Shown in pieces: positions 47,584 to 56,499 of a DNA stretch of 64,000 bases. The DNA is taken from the NCBI RefSeq assembly GCF_014385065.1, contig NZ_JACRTA010000001.1:1041972-1105971 (forward strand), in the 5' to 3' direction. The notes below the pieces were generated by a model. That model was not told the origin of the DNA. It made no database searches and worked only from the letters and a program-made list of their open reading frames with translations. The first letter of the stretch is position 1. Every line of letters starts with the position of its first letter. This DNA is from Lentihominibacter hominis. Its GTDB lineage: Bacteria > Bacillota > Clostridia > Peptostreptococcales > Anaerovoracaceae. A program made the translations under genes and the position numbers.

Positions 47584-49518
47584 ATGCGTATTACAAATTT
47601 ATTAAACAAGAGTGCTATGATTCTCAATGCTGATGTTTCAGACAAAAACACCGCAATTGAAGCATTGGTTGAGATGCATGACAAGGCCGGGAATCTTTCT
47701 GATAAAAAGAAATACAGAGAAGATATTCTGGCAAGAGAGGCAGAGAGTACTACGGCAGTAGGCGAAGGTATAGCTATACCTCATGCTAAAAGCAGCGCGG
47801 TATTAAAACCCGGTCTTGCTGTGATGACTGTAAAAGACGGGATAGATTACGGAGCCCCTGACGGAAAGCCTTCAAATCTTCTTTTCATGATAGCGGCTCC
47901 TGAAGATGGCGATCTTCACCTTGAAGTCCTCTCACGTCTTATGACACTTTTGATGGATCTTGATCTCAGAAAGAATCTGCTGGAAGCCGGAAGTAAGGAT
48001 GAATTTTTAAATATAATAGATAAAGCCGAAGAAGATAAATACGGAAAGCCTGAGTCTTCGGCGGTTAAAAAGAGCGAAAAAAAATATCAGCACAAAGTAG
48101 TAGCAGTAACGGCGTGTCCTACAGGAATAGCACACACATATATGGCAGCAGAAGCGCTGGAACAGAAGGCTGCCGAAATGGGTGTACAGATAAAGGTGGA
48201 GACTAATGGTTCAGGCGGAGCTAAAAATGTATTGACTCCTCAGGAAATACAGGAAGCAGACGGAGTTATAATAGCTGCTGATAAAAACGTTGAAATGGTA
48301 CGTTTTGATGGGAAGCCTGTTTTGAAAACTACTGTATCTAAAGGTATAAATGAACCGGAGGAACTGATACAGGAAGTAATAAAAGGCAAAGCTCCTGTAT
48401 ACACGTATGAAGGAGGGAAAACAACAGAGATCAATGTTTCAAGTGAATCTGCGGGACGTCAGATCTATAAGCATTTGATGAACGGTGTTTCATATATGCT
48501 TCCATTCGTTATTGGCGGAGGAATAATGATTGCTTTAGCATTTCTGATTGATACTATTGCAGGAGCGCCGAAAGATTCTTCCTTCGGAACTTATACTGCA
48601 GCCGCCGCTTTCTTTAAGACGATAGGAGGATATGCATTCAGCTTTATGCTTCCGGTACTGGCAGGATATATAGCAAGAAGTATTGCTGACAGACCCGGTC
48701 TTGCTGTAGGCTTTGTGGGAGGTTTTATAGCCACAGTAGGAAGTACATTTGCACAAGTATCGGGTGACAGCTCAGCTATTTCGGGATTCTTGGGAGCTTT
48801 GATAGCAGGGTTCGCAGGTGGATATATCGTACTTCTTCTTAAAAAGATCTTCTCATTCCTTCCTAAATCACTGGAAAGTATGCTGCCTGTATTGATCTTG
48901 CCTCTGTTGGGAACAATAATAATCGGACTGTTTATGTGTGCTATAAATCCGGCTGTCGGAGCATTGAATATGTGGATCACAGATCTGCTTAATTCTATGG
49001 GAGAAACCAGTAAGATAATACTCGGATGCGTAGTAGCCGGAATGATGGCGATAGATATGGGAGGACCGTTTAATAAAGCGGCATATGTTTTCGGTACAGC
49101 AGCAATAACTACAGGAGGCTTTGATATCATGGCGGCTGTAATGATCGGAGGTATGGTTCCGCCGATAGCAATCGCTCTCTGTGCTACATTCTTTAAAAAC
49201 AAATGGACTGATACAGAACTGAAATCAGCTCCTATAAACTATATTATGGGACTATGCTTTATAACGGAAGGAGCTATACCATATGCGGCGTCAGATCCTA
49301 TTAGGGTTATCCCTTCATGCGTAGTGGGTTCTGCCGTAGCAGGCGGACTTTCTATGGCATTCGGATGTACTTTGAGAGCTCCTCATGGAGGAATATTTGT
49401 ATTCCCTGTAGTAGGAAATGTACTGTTTTATGTGATTGCACTTGTGGTAGGAGCTGTTGTAGGAATGGCGCTTTTGGCTATATTAAAGAAAAATATTGCC
49501 AGAAAAGTTTCAAATTAG
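47584..49518 (+). CDS. fruA: fructose-specific PTS transporter EIIABC
   Basis: 644 residues, three fused PTS domains in the order A-B-C. EIIA (about 1-145) has the phospho-histidine H67 in GIAIPHAKS. EIIB (about 165-265) has the phospho-cysteine C178 in VTACPTGIAHTYMAAEAL. EIIC (about 295-640) is a membrane channel with about ten segments. It imports and phosphorylates fructose to fructose-1-phosphate, the FruK substrate. The following ptsH and ptsI genes supply its phosphate chain, giving one locus with a complete phosphorelay. Confidence 0.95.
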   Translation: MRITNLLNKSAMILNADVSDKNTAIEALVEMHDKAGNLSDKKKYREDILAREAESTTAVGEGIAIPHAKSSAVLKPGLAVMTVKDGIDYGAPDGKPSNLLFMIAAPEDGDLHLEVLSRLMTLLMDLDLRKNLLEAGSKDEFLNIIDKAEEDKYGKPESSAVKKSEKKYQHKVVAVTACPTGIAHTYMAAEALEQKAAEMGVQIKVETNGSGGAKNVLTPQEIQEADGVIIAADKNVEMVRFDGKPVLKTTVSKGINEPEELIQEVIKGKAPVYTYEGGKTTEINVSSESAGRQIYKHLMNGVSYMLPFVIGGGIMIALAFLIDTIAGAPKDSSFGTYTAAAAFFKTIGGYAFSFMLPVLAGYIARSIADRPGLAVGFVGGFIATVGSTFAQVSGDSSAISGFLGALIAGFAGGYIVLLLKKIFSFLPKSLESMLPVLILPLLGTIIIGLFMCAINPAVGALNMWITDLLNSMGETSKIILGCVVAGMMAIDMGGPFNKAAYVFGTAAITTGGFDIMAAVMIGGMVPPIAIALCATFFKNKWTDTELKSAPINYIMGLCFITEGAIPYAASDPIRVIPSCVVGSAVAGGLSMAFGCTLRAPHGGIFVFPVVGNVLFYVIALVVGAVVGMALLAILKKNIARKVSN

Positions 49519-49540
49519 ATATTGAGCGGAGGAAAATAAA

Positions 49541-49807
49541 ATGGTATCAAAAAAAATGAAGGTGGTTAATTCACAAGGATTTCATATGCGCCCTGTAACC
49601 GAATTTGTAAATAATATGAATAAATATAATGCAGACGTTAAAATTATCGCTAAAGGAAATGAGATTAACGGAAAAAGTCTTATGAACATAGTTGCCTCCT
49701 GTATAAAATTCGGAGATGAGATAGAACTTCAGTGTACCGGACCGGATGAAGATGCTGCGCTTAAAGCGGCAGCAGATATGATTGAATCCGGATTTGGCGA
49801 AGAATAG
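49541..49807 (+). CDS. ptsH: phosphocarrier protein HPr
   Basis: 88 residues. Phospho-histidine H15 is in GFHMRPVTEF, where most HPr proteins have G-L/I-H-A-R-P-A. The regulatory serine region NGKSLMNIVA matches the Ser46 site of Gram-positive HPr, the target of HPr kinase in catabolite control. It carries phosphate from EI to FruA. The altered residues next to H15 suggest an HPr dedicated to this PTS rather than a general one, which is inference. Confidence 0.92.
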   Translation: MVSKKMKVVNSQGFHMRPVTEFVNNMNKYNADVKIIAKGNEINGKSLMNIVASCIKFGDEIELQCTGPDEDAALKAAADMIESGFGEE

Positions 49808-49831
49808 ATAAGATTTACGGAGGATCAAGTC

Positions 49832-51547
49832 ATGCTGAAAGGAATCCCGGTGTCGGAAGGAATAGCGAAAGGTATCGCTGTTTGTATAAAATCCGAGGAT
49901 AAATCGGAAAATAAACAATGCATTTATAAAAAGGCAGAGGATAAAGATCAGGAATCACGCAGGTTTAATACGTCGCTTCAATCGTTTCTGGAGGATACTC
50001 AAGAGTCGGTAAATAAACTTAAAAAACGAGGAATGGAAAAGGAATCGGGAATACTGAAGAGCCATATGGAGATAGTAAAGGATCCTTCTGTGATATCAAA
50101 GATAAATGAGGAAATCGAAAATGGATGTTGTGCAGAAGAAGCTGTAGATAAAACAATGGGATTTTTTGCCGATATCTTTGAAGCAACAGGTGATGAACTT
50201 ACTATGCAGAGGGCAGCGGATATACGTGATGTGAATAAAAGTCTCAGAGATAAACTTACAAAATCAGAGTCTGCCGATTTATCTAATATTCCGAAAGGCT
50301 CGGTGATAATAGTAGATGAATTGACTCCATCTATGGCGGTTTATATAGACCCTGAGAAAGTCACGGGTATTATAGCTGAGTCGGGAGGGTATACTTCTCA
50401 CTCTGCAATACTTTCCAGAGCGCTGGGAATCCCGGCGGTACTCAGTGTTCCTGAAGCTCTTTTGAAAATAAATGACGGAGATGAGCTGATTGTTGATGGA
50501 ACGACAGGTGATGTAATAAAGGATCCTACGGATGCAGATGAAGCTGAATATATGAAAAAGGCAGAGGATTTCAAAAAGCATAAGGAATTGCTCAGAGAAT
50601 TTTCAGGTAAACCGAGTATGACATTATGCGGGGAAAAAAAAGATGTCTTTGCTAATATAGGAAATGCTGCAGATGCCGAGAAAGCCAGATCTGATGATGC
50701 TGAGGGAATAGGTCTTTTCAGAACGGAGTTTCTTTACATGGATAGAGATTCTGCACCCGGTGAAGAGGAGCAGCTTGAAGCTTATAGAAAAGCGGCAGAT
50801 ATATTTGCTCCTGCGCCTGTTATAATAAGGACGCTGGATGTAGGCGGGGATAAAAATATTCCATATATGCATATGGGCAAGGAAGATAATCCTTTCATGG
50901 GATTTAGAGCAGTAAGATATTGCCTTGAAAACCAATCATTATTCAAGACACAGATAAGAGCCTTGCTTCGGGCTAATACACAGGGGAACATAAGGATAAT
51001 GTTACCTATGGTAACGAATCTGTGTGAAATAAGGGATGTAAGAGATATGATAAATAAATGCTGCGAGGAGTTGAAAGCAGAGGGAAAAGAATTTAATTCG
51101 AATGTCTGCTTGGGTATTATGATAGAAACACCGGCTGCAGCGGTTACGGCAGATATACTTGCCGGCGAAGCAGATTTTTTCAGTATAGGGACCAATGATC
51201 TTACAGGATATATGATGTCTGCAGACAGAGGCAATGCCAAGGTTTCATATCTTTATAAGGCATATCAGCCTGCCGTGCTGAGGATGATAAAATTTATATG
51301 TGAATCAGCTCATAAAGCGGGTATCCCTGTGGGTATGTGCGGAGAAGCTGCGGCAGATACGATACTGACTCCGTGTCTCATCGCTTTTGGGCTTGATGAA
51401 TTCAGCGTAGACAGCGGAAAGGTGCTGGAAACCAGAAAAAATATTTCTATGTGGAGTTTTAATGAAGCAGTAGAAGTATCTGAAAAAGCCATGGCTTTAC
51501 ATACTGCTGAGGAAACAGAACAGTATTTGAACAGTGTAAAAAGATAA
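49832..51547 (+). CDS. ptsI: PTS enzyme I
   Basis: 571 residues, standard length. Phospho-histidine H190 is in [17 protein letters not shown]. The C-terminal PEP-binding TIM barrel has [28 protein letters not shown] sequence ([10 protein letters not shown]) and [14 protein letters not shown]. It passes phosphate from PEP to HPr. Placed between ptsH and gap in the fructose operon. Confidence 0.96.
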   Translation: MLKGIPVSEGIAKGIAVCIKSEDKSENKQCIYKKAEDKDQESRRFNTSLQSFLEDTQESVNKLKKRGMEKESGILKSHMEIVKDPSVISKINEEIENGCCAEEAVDKTMGFFADIFEATGDELTMQRAADIRDVNKSLRDKLTKSESADLSNIPKGSVIIVDELTPSMAVYIDPEKVTGIIAESGGYTSHSAILSRALGIPAVLSVPEALLKINDGDELIVDGTTGDVIKDPTDADEAEYMKKAEDFKKHKELLREFSGKPSMTLCGEKKDVFANIGNAADAEKARSDDAEGIGLFRTEFLYMDRDSAPGEEEQLEAYRKAADIFAPAPVIIRTLDVGGDKNIPYMHMGKEDNPFMGFRAVRYCLENQSLFKTQIRALLRANTQGNIRIMLPMVTNLCEIRDVRDMINKCCEELKAEGKEFNSNVCLGIMIETPAAAVTADILAGEADFFSIGTNDLTGYMMSADRGNAKVSYLYKAYQPAVLRMIKFICESAHKAGIPVGMCGEAAADTILTPCLIAFGLDEFSVDSGKVLETRKNISMWSFNEAVEVSEKAMALHTAEETEQYLNSVKR

Positions 51548-51560
51548 GGAGGATATCATT

Positions 51561-52580
51561 ATGAGTACTAAGGTTGCAATTAATGGATTCGGAAGGATCG
51601 GGAGACTGGCTTTCAGAAGGATATTTACAGACAGTGAATTTGAGGTGGCTGCTATAAATGATTTGACAAAACCGGAGATGTTGTCATATTTGCTTAAATA
51701 TGACAGTGTTCAGGGAGCCTACAGTGGTCATAATGTTGAAAATACAGAAAACAGTATCATAGTAGACGGAAAAGAAATACCTGTATTTTCTTCGCCGGAC
51801 CCCGGTCAGCTTCCATGGGGGAAATTGGATGTAGATGTAGTTCTTGAATGTACAGGTTTTTTTGCTTCAAAGGATAAGGCAAGAGCGCATATTGAAGCGG
51901 GAGCTAAAAAAGTTTTGATATCAGCGCCTGCCGGAAATGATCTACCGACTGTTGTCTATGGTGTAAACCATGATATCCTCACTAAAGATGATGATGTTGT
52001 TTCGGGAGCAAGCTGTACTACAAACTGTCTGGCTCCTATGGCAAAGGCTCTCAATCAATACAGAGAACTCAGGACAGGTTTTATGACTACGATACATGCT
52101 TATACCGGAGATCAGATGATTCTTGACGGACCTCATAAGAAGGGTGATTTCAGACGTGCGAGGGCCGGAGCTGTAAATATCGTGCCTAACAGTACAGGAG
52201 CGGCTAAAGCTATAGGCCTTGTTATCCCTGAGCTTGACGGTAAGCTTATTGGGTCGGCTCAGAGAGTGCCTGTTCCTTCAGGATCACTTACAATCCTTGA
52301 TGCTACTTTGAAAGACGAAACAGACAGTGTATCTGTTGAGGGAATAAATGAAGCTATGAAGGCCGCTTCAAATGATTCTTTTGGTTATACCGAAGAAGAG
52401 CTTGTTTCCAGTGATATAATCGGTATGTCATATGGTTCGCTTTTCGATGCTACACAGACTCTTGCAGAAAAATGCGGTACACATATTTATGAGGTTAGAA
52501 TTGTGTCATGGTACGATAACGAGATGAGCTACACTTCTCAGCTGGTAAAGACTCTCAAACATATGGGAACCTTGCTTTAA
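51561..52580 (+). CDS. gap: glyceraldehyde-3-phosphate dehydrogenase, type I
   Basis: 339 residues. The catalytic cysteine is C152 in [11 protein letters not shown]. The NAD site is [13 protein letters not shown]. It oxidises glyceraldehyde-3-phosphate and reduces NAD+ in glycolysis. The start is 13 bases after ptsI behind AAGGAGGA, so it appears to be part of the fructose operon and hence under FruR control. This is not the usual gapR-gap-pgk order. A bidirectional terminator follows. Confidence 0.97.
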   Translation: MSTKVAINGFGRIGRLAFRRIFTDSEFEVAAINDLTKPEMLSYLLKYDSVQGAYSGHNVENTENSIIVDGKEIPVFSSPDPGQLPWGKLDVDVVLECTGFFASKDKARAHIEAGAKKVLISAPAGNDLPTVVYGVNHDILTKDDDVVSGASCTTNCLAPMAKALNQYRELRTGFMTTIHAYTGDQMILDGPHKKGDFRRARAGAVNIVPNSTGAAKAIGLVIPELDGKLIGSAQRVPVPSGSLTILDATLKDETDSVSVEGINEAMKAASNDSFGYTEEELVSSDIIGMSYGSLFDATQTLAEKCGTHIYEVRIVSWYDNEMSYTSQLVKTLKHMGTLL

Positions 52581-52610
52581 GAAGATAATTCCTATACCAC
52601 ATTATTAAAT

Positions 52611-52658
52611 AACAGAAAATACGCCGAAAAGAAATTGTTTTCCGGCGTATTTTCTGTT
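52611..52658. terminator. strong bidirectional terminator between gap and the dehydrogenase-like gene
   Basis: AACAGAAAATACGCCG (52611-52626) and CGGCGTATTTTCTGTT (52643-52658) form a 16-bp perfect stem, with AAAA/TTTT pairing inside. It ends 12 bases from the stop of the converging minus-strand gene. Confidence 0.92.
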
Positions 52659-52670
52659 TGTCAGAGAATT

Positions 52671-53753
52671 TTACAAACTTGTGATATATTCGTTCATGGG
52701 TTTTACCATATAACTACTGTATGGAAGTTTGTCAGTACTGATATAGCCTGCGGGAGCATCGATGAGCTGCGGCAGTCTGTTTAGTATTGTAGCGCATGTC
52801 AGTTCGACAGTAGACGGTTTGTTTACTATGATTGTTGTATCGGGTTCTCCGTAAAGAGTCCACTGATTTTTATCAAATTCTTCAGGTGCATATACTTTTC
52901 CTATGCATTCTGTTTCAAGGACTATTCCTTCAGCTGTCTTTGTGGTAACAATAGCTGACATACCAGTAGCATTTCCGGCTTTTACAGTCATACCGAGAGT
53001 ATCTGATCTCAGATCCTTGTGATAGGTGTGGGGTATGCATTTTTGTGTCTGAGATATGATAGTGAGCCCCAGCTTACTGCAAAGCCATCCGTTTTGGTTC
53101 CACATATATGATGGAATATATTCCCCTTTTTTGACAAGAGCGCCTATTTCTTCTGAGGATAGGTTGTTGCAGGTGCCTATTTGCTTTTCGAATTCCTCTA
53201 TGCTTAGCCCTGCTCCGTGCCCTTGGGCAAGGGCTATTCCGTAATCTTCTACGTTATAACTGCTGCTTCCTTTAATTTTAGTTATTTTTGCAAGAGATGC
53301 GGCGATATTAGTTATCATGGTTCCCCAGTAAAGATCAGGATATCCGCTTCCACATAGTGTACAGTTGTTTTTCTTTGAAAGCATATCTAAAGCCTTTGTT
53401 ATGTCAGGTGATGAATTCCATGGATAAAGAGATTCTTCACAAGTCGAGATAGCATTGATTCCATTTTTTGCACATACTGAGAAGGCCTCTTTCAGCTCTT
53501 CCATAGTGCTGCGTGTGGCAATGATACATGCGTCAGGCTTTGTATTTTTTAGAATGGTATCCGCATCAGATGCAGGGGAGATTTTTAATCCGACAGGATT
53601 ACCGCCGGTGATGATACTGATATCCTTTCCAACTATATCCGGATTTACATCAAAGGCTGCAACCAACTCAGCTCCTTTTTCCAAAACATAACTTATCAAA
53701 TATTTACTCATTTTACCGCACCCGTATTGTGCTATTTTTACTTTACGATTCAT
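52671..53753 (-). CDS. dihydrodipicolinate-reductase-like dehydrogenase, possibly 2,4-diaminopentanoate dehydrogenase
   Basis: 360 residues from the ATG at 53753 behind GGGAGGT; the upstream in-frame start is rejected. The N-terminal Rossmann fold (KIAQYGCGKMSKYLISYVLEKG, about 5-26, quoted in two parts: KIAQYGCGKMSK and YLISYVLEKG) and VGKDIS resemble DapB-related amine dehydrogenases. This group includes 2,4-diaminopentanoate dehydrogenase of ornithine fermentation. The usual GxGxxG is altered to GCGKM. None of the other ornithine-fermentation genes is nearby, so the substrate is open. The adjacent MerR gene reads in the same direction, and a dyad lies in the gap between. Confidence 0.7.
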   Translation of the reverse strand: MNRKVKIAQYGCGKMSKYLISYVLEKGAELVAAFDVNPDIVGKDISIITGGNPVGLKISPASDADTILKNTKPDACIIATRSTMEELKEAFSVCAKNGINAISTCEESLYPWNSSPDITKALDMLSKKNNCTLCGSGYPDLYWGTMITNIAASLAKITKIKGSSSYNVEDYGIALAQGHGAGLSIEEFEKQIGTCNNLSSEEIGALVKKGEYIPSYMWNQNGWLCSKLGLTIISQTQKCIPHTYHKDLRSDTLGMTVKAGNATGMSAIVTTKTAEGIVLETECIGKVYAPEEFDKNQWTLYGEPDTTIIVNKPSTVELTCATILNRLPQLIDAPAGYISTDKLPYSSYMVKPMNEYITSL

Positions 53754-53794
53754 AATGATACCTCCCATTTTATTGAAGTATGGACTGATTTATA

Positions 53795-53845
53795 AATTTT
53801 ATACTATAAGCATAATCCTTATAGTTAGTATAAAGTCAACAGTAT
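53795..53845 (-). promoter_or_regulatory. dyad operator and promoter before the dehydrogenase-like gene
   Basis: ACTATAAG (53804-53811) and CTTATAGT (53817-53824 region) form a dyad, with outer TATACTA/TAGTATA arms. On the minus strand TTGACT is followed after 19 bases by TATGCT, the long spacer typical of MerR-activated promoters. The MerR gene just upstream is the obvious candidate regulator. Confidence 0.5.
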
Positions 53846-53921
53846 TTTGAAAATTCTAAAATTTATTGTGATTAATATTAATGAATCGTAAAAATTTATG
53901 TACAGTGTATCTTTTGTAAGA

Positions 53922-54758
53922 TTATTTTGAACTGACAGGTATCTCAAGTTTATAAAACATATTTCTGCAGTTGTTTTCAAAAATGGGAAACTCCACAAGA
54001 ACTTCACACAGATAATCTCCGCATATTTGAAGTCCGCTTCTATGTATTTGGGCTATCAGTTTGGCTGCATTATCTTTTTCTGCGTAAAAATCATCTGAAC
54101 AAATACAGTAATACATTGCGGCAGGTATGGTTTCAGGATTTAATGCATGGTCTTGAGGATCGACAAACAGGAAAACTTCATTAGCAGAAAAATCACCTTT
54201 AAGCATCGTTTCTTGCCTCATTATGGTTCCCACGTTGCAGAAGTAACCCATGGAGAGGTCTTCGCTGGCCAAGTGCATCTTTAATTCTCTAAGCATATAT
54301 TCGTATCCTGTATGATCCTGATCAAAGAAATTTTTTTCAGTGGAATAACGATAGATATACCTTTCCTGTATGTATTCCATAAACATTCGGCCGTCCTTTG
54401 GCAGAGACTCATATTTTCTGTAATTTTCCAGCATTCTGGAAATAGAACGACTGCGCCTTGAAAGTTCATCTATTTGAATGTCTATAGAGAGTTGCTGCCG
54501 TTTTAAAAAAGATTTTATATCGTTGGAGCTTCCGTTGTCCAGGGTATGGCGGATTTGTTTGAGCGTCATGCCGTAATCTTTCATATATTGTATCATATCA
54601 AGCCGCGCTGACTGGATTATATGATAATAGCGATAGCCTGTATCGGGATCTGTGACGGCAGGAGTCAGCAGTCCTTCTCTGTCATAAAGTCGCAGAGTCT
54701 GAGGTGAAATATGATTCAGTTTTGCCATCTGTCCAATGGTCAGAGAGTTTAAATTCAT
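53922..54758 (-). CDS. MerR-family regulator with GyrI-like ligand domain
   Basis: 278 residues. The N-terminal winged helix has LTIGQMAKLNHISPQTLRLYDREGLLTPA (quoted in part) and DPDTGYRYYH, both classical MerR motifs. A dimerisation helix of about 80-115 and a C-terminal effector domain like those of BmrR/BltR follow. It probably senses a small molecule and activates one or both neighbouring genes by untwisting a long-spacer promoter. It starts behind AAAGGAGG. It diverges from the FAD oxidoreductase gene and points towards the dehydrogenase-like gene. Confidence 0.9.
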   Translation of the reverse strand: MNLNSLTIGQMAKLNHISPQTLRLYDREGLLTPAVTDPDTGYRYYHIIQSARLDMIQYMKDYGMTLKQIRHTLDNGSSNDIKSFLKRQQLSIDIQIDELSRRSRSISRMLENYRKYESLPKDGRMFMEYIQERYIYRYSTEKNFFDQDHTGYEYMLRELKMHLASEDLSMGYFCNVGTIMRQETMLKGDFSANEVFLFVDPQDHALNPETIPAAMYYCICSDDFYAEKDNAAKLIAQIHRSGLQICGDYLCEVLVEFPIFENNCRNMFYKLEIPVSSK

Positions 54759-54791
54759 ATATAGCCTCCTTTAAAGCTGATAATTTATTTG

Positions 54792-54865
54792 ATTATACGA
54801 TAAAAAATAAGGCCCTTTCAAGGGTCATGAACCAATTTGCTGTATGATTCATATCTTAATATGAA
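54792..54865. promoter_or_regulatory. divergent promoters between merR-like and FAD oxidoreductase genes
   Basis: Minus strand: TTGAAA (54816-54821) and TATAAT (54792-54797), spacing 18, with the dyad CCCTT-TC-AAGGG (54813-54824) over the -35. Plus strand: TTGCTG (54837-54842) and TATGAA (54860-54865), spacing 17, with the dyad TTCATAT-CTTA-ATATGAA (54848-54865) in the spacer. Both dyads are possible regulator sites. Confidence 0.5.
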
Positions 54866-54885
54866 CATAGTTGGGAGGGATTTTT

Positions 54886-56199
54886 TTGTATAGAGTTGTA
54901 GTAATAGGCGGTGGCTGGTCCGGATGTGCAGCGGCGCTCACCGCAAAAAAAGCAGGAGCGGATGTGACGCTTCTGGAAAAAACAGATCTTCTTTTAGGTC
55001 TGGGAAATGTAGGCGGAATCATGCGCAACAATGGCAGGTTTACTGCTGCCGAGGAAAATATAGCAATGGGGGCAGGGGATTTATTTGCCATCACAGACAA
55101 ATGTTCGCGCCATATTAATATAGATTTTCCCGGGCATAAGCACGCAAGTCTTTATGATGTTACCAAAGTGGAACCGTGTGTGAGAAGACTTCTTCGTGAA
55201 AAAGGTATAGATGTAAGGCTTATGGCGCGAGCGGTAGATGTAGTGACAAGAAAGAAAAATAAGCAGAGGGGCGGCAGAGACGGTGAGTCTGTCATTGAAA
55301 AAATTGTATTGGCTGGCGGAGAGGAAATTGAGGGGGATGTTTTTGTAGAAACAACAGGATCCACAGGTCCTATGGGAAATTGCCTTACATATGGAAACGG
55401 ATGTTGTATGTGTATCCTCAGGTGTCCTGCTTTCGGTCCGAGAGTAAGTATTAGCGCTAAAGCCGGCGGAAGCGATATAATGGGCAAAAGAAAAGACGGA
55501 TCTTTTGGAGCTTTCAGTGGCAGCGGCAAACTGGAAAAGCGTTCTTTGTCAGAAGAACTGCAGCACCAGCTCAATGAAACCGGTGTAGCAGTAGTTCCTC
55601 TTCCGGAAAAAGCTATAAAACGTGAAAAACTTGATATGAAGGTATGCAAACAATATGCTCTCAATGAATATGCCGAGAATATAGTATTGCTGGATACGGG
55701 ATATGCTAAGATAATGACACCGTTTTTTGATCTGGAGACACTGAGACAGGTTCCGGGGTTTGAAGATGCCAGATATGTAGATCCTTATGCCGGAGGCAAG
55801 GGTAATTCTATCAGATATCTTTCTGTTGCAGAAAGAGAAAACACTATGAAAGCTGCCGGAATAGAGAATCTGTTCTGCGGGGGAGAAAAATCAGGTCTTT
55901 TTGTAGGTCATACCGAAGCTATTTCTACCGGAAGCCTGGCAGGCCATAATGCGGTAAGATATCTCAAGGGAATGAAGATGCTTGAACTTCCTATCGGAAT
56001 AGCTATAGGAGATCTTATTTCGTTTGCAAACGAAAGCCTCAAGACAGATGATGGACTGATGAGTCGTTATACTTTTGCCGGAGCTGAATATTTTAAGAGG
56101 ATGAAAGAAAAAGGACTTTATTCTACAGATGCAGAGGAGATCAGCGCTAAAGTCAGAAGGTATGGCGTAGATAATATATATGAAGAGCAGCTCATATAA
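54886..56199 (+). CDS. FAD-dependent oxidoreductase
   Basis: 437 residues from TTG 54886, five bases after GGGAGGGA. The N-terminal VVVIGGGWSGCAAALTAKKAG is the FAD dinucleotide fold. Other conserved pieces are GNVGGIMRNNGRFTAAEE, a Cys-rich NGCCMCILRCP, and the C-terminal FAD segment LFCGGEKSGLFVGHTEAI. The overall look is of a GidA/fumarate-reductase-like flavoprotein with no identified substrate. It may be the MerR regulator's target, since the intergenic region holds dyads and a promoter. Terminology such as MnmG would be wrong because the tRNA-binding C-terminus is missing. Confidence 0.75.
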   Translation: MYRVVVIGGGWSGCAAALTAKKAGADVTLLEKTDLLLGLGNVGGIMRNNGRFTAAEENIAMGAGDLFAITDKCSRHINIDFPGHKHASLYDVTKVEPCVRRLLREKGIDVRLMARAVDVVTRKKNKQRGGRDGESVIEKIVLAGGEEIEGDVFVETTGSTGPMGNCLTYGNGCCMCILRCPAFGPRVSISAKAGGSDIMGKRKDGSFGAFSGSGKLEKRSLSEELQHQLNETGVAVVPLPEKAIKREKLDMKVCKQYALNEYAENIVLLDTGYAKIMTPFFDLETLRQVPGFEDARYVDPYAGGKGNSIRYLSVAERENTMKAAGIENLFCGGEKSGLFVGHTEAISTGSLAGHNAVRYLKGMKMLELPIGIAIGDLISFANESLKTDDGLMSRYTFAGAEYFKRMKEKGLYSTDAEEISAKVRRYGVDNIYEEQLI

Positions 56200-56238
56200 A
56201 CATAAATATCAGATATATCAGTATATTCGAAAAAAATA

Positions 56239-56266
56239 TTGACAATGAAAAAGGTTTTGGTATAAT
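56239..56266 (+). promoter_or_regulatory. strong promoter of the structured RNA
   Basis: TTGACA (56239-56244) and extended -10 TGG-TATAAT (hexamer 56261-56266), spacing 16. Confidence 0.85.
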
Positions 56267-56272
56267 GCTTTT

Positions 56273-56393
56273 AGGAACAGCCGATGTAAAGCGGCAGTTT
56301 GTCTTTTAAAACATAGGAGATTGAGAACCGAAAGAGAATACGTCAAGTAAGCTCATCGCAGACCAATACATTTACTTTGTATTGGTCTTTTTT
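56273..56393 (+). ncRNA. structured RNA or attenuator leader of unknown class
   Basis: About 120 nt run from a consensus promoter to a perfect terminator: GACCAATACA (56361-56370), TGTATTGGTC (56378-56387) and six T. The first part folds as AAC-A-GCCG (from 56276) with CGGC-A-GTT and an 8-nt loop. A second possible stem pairs GATTGAG with CTCATC near 56320 and 56352. No match to riboswitch classes I can recall. It could be a riboswitch or attenuator for the downstream peptidase gene, or a stand-alone small RNA. A further hairpin, AAAGCC...GGCTTT (56437-56475), lies before the gene. The rest of the 300-base gap shows no coding frame. Confidence 0.6.
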
Positions 56394-56499
56394 ATTATGC
56401 AGAAAATATCGTTTTGTGATATTGATGCAATGCAATAAAGCCAGCTGCCGGAGAAAATAGGTGAAGCCGGCTTTGTTCTTATCAGAAAGGAGAGATGTA

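Noticed and set aside
48591..49202. 203-codon open frame on the minus strand
   Set aside because: It is entirely inside fruA, with no ribosome binding site and no recognisable protein; a codon-bias shadow of the membrane domain.
54886..56199. MnmG/GidA tRNA-modification enzyme
   Set aside because: Only the flavin-binding parts look similar. The length is about 200 residues short and the C-terminal tRNA-binding domain is missing.
56273..56393. Known riboswitch (SAM, lysine, TPP, c-di-GMP, purine, THF)
   Set aside because: The conserved core sequences of these classes were looked for by eye and not found. A proper covariance search could still change this.
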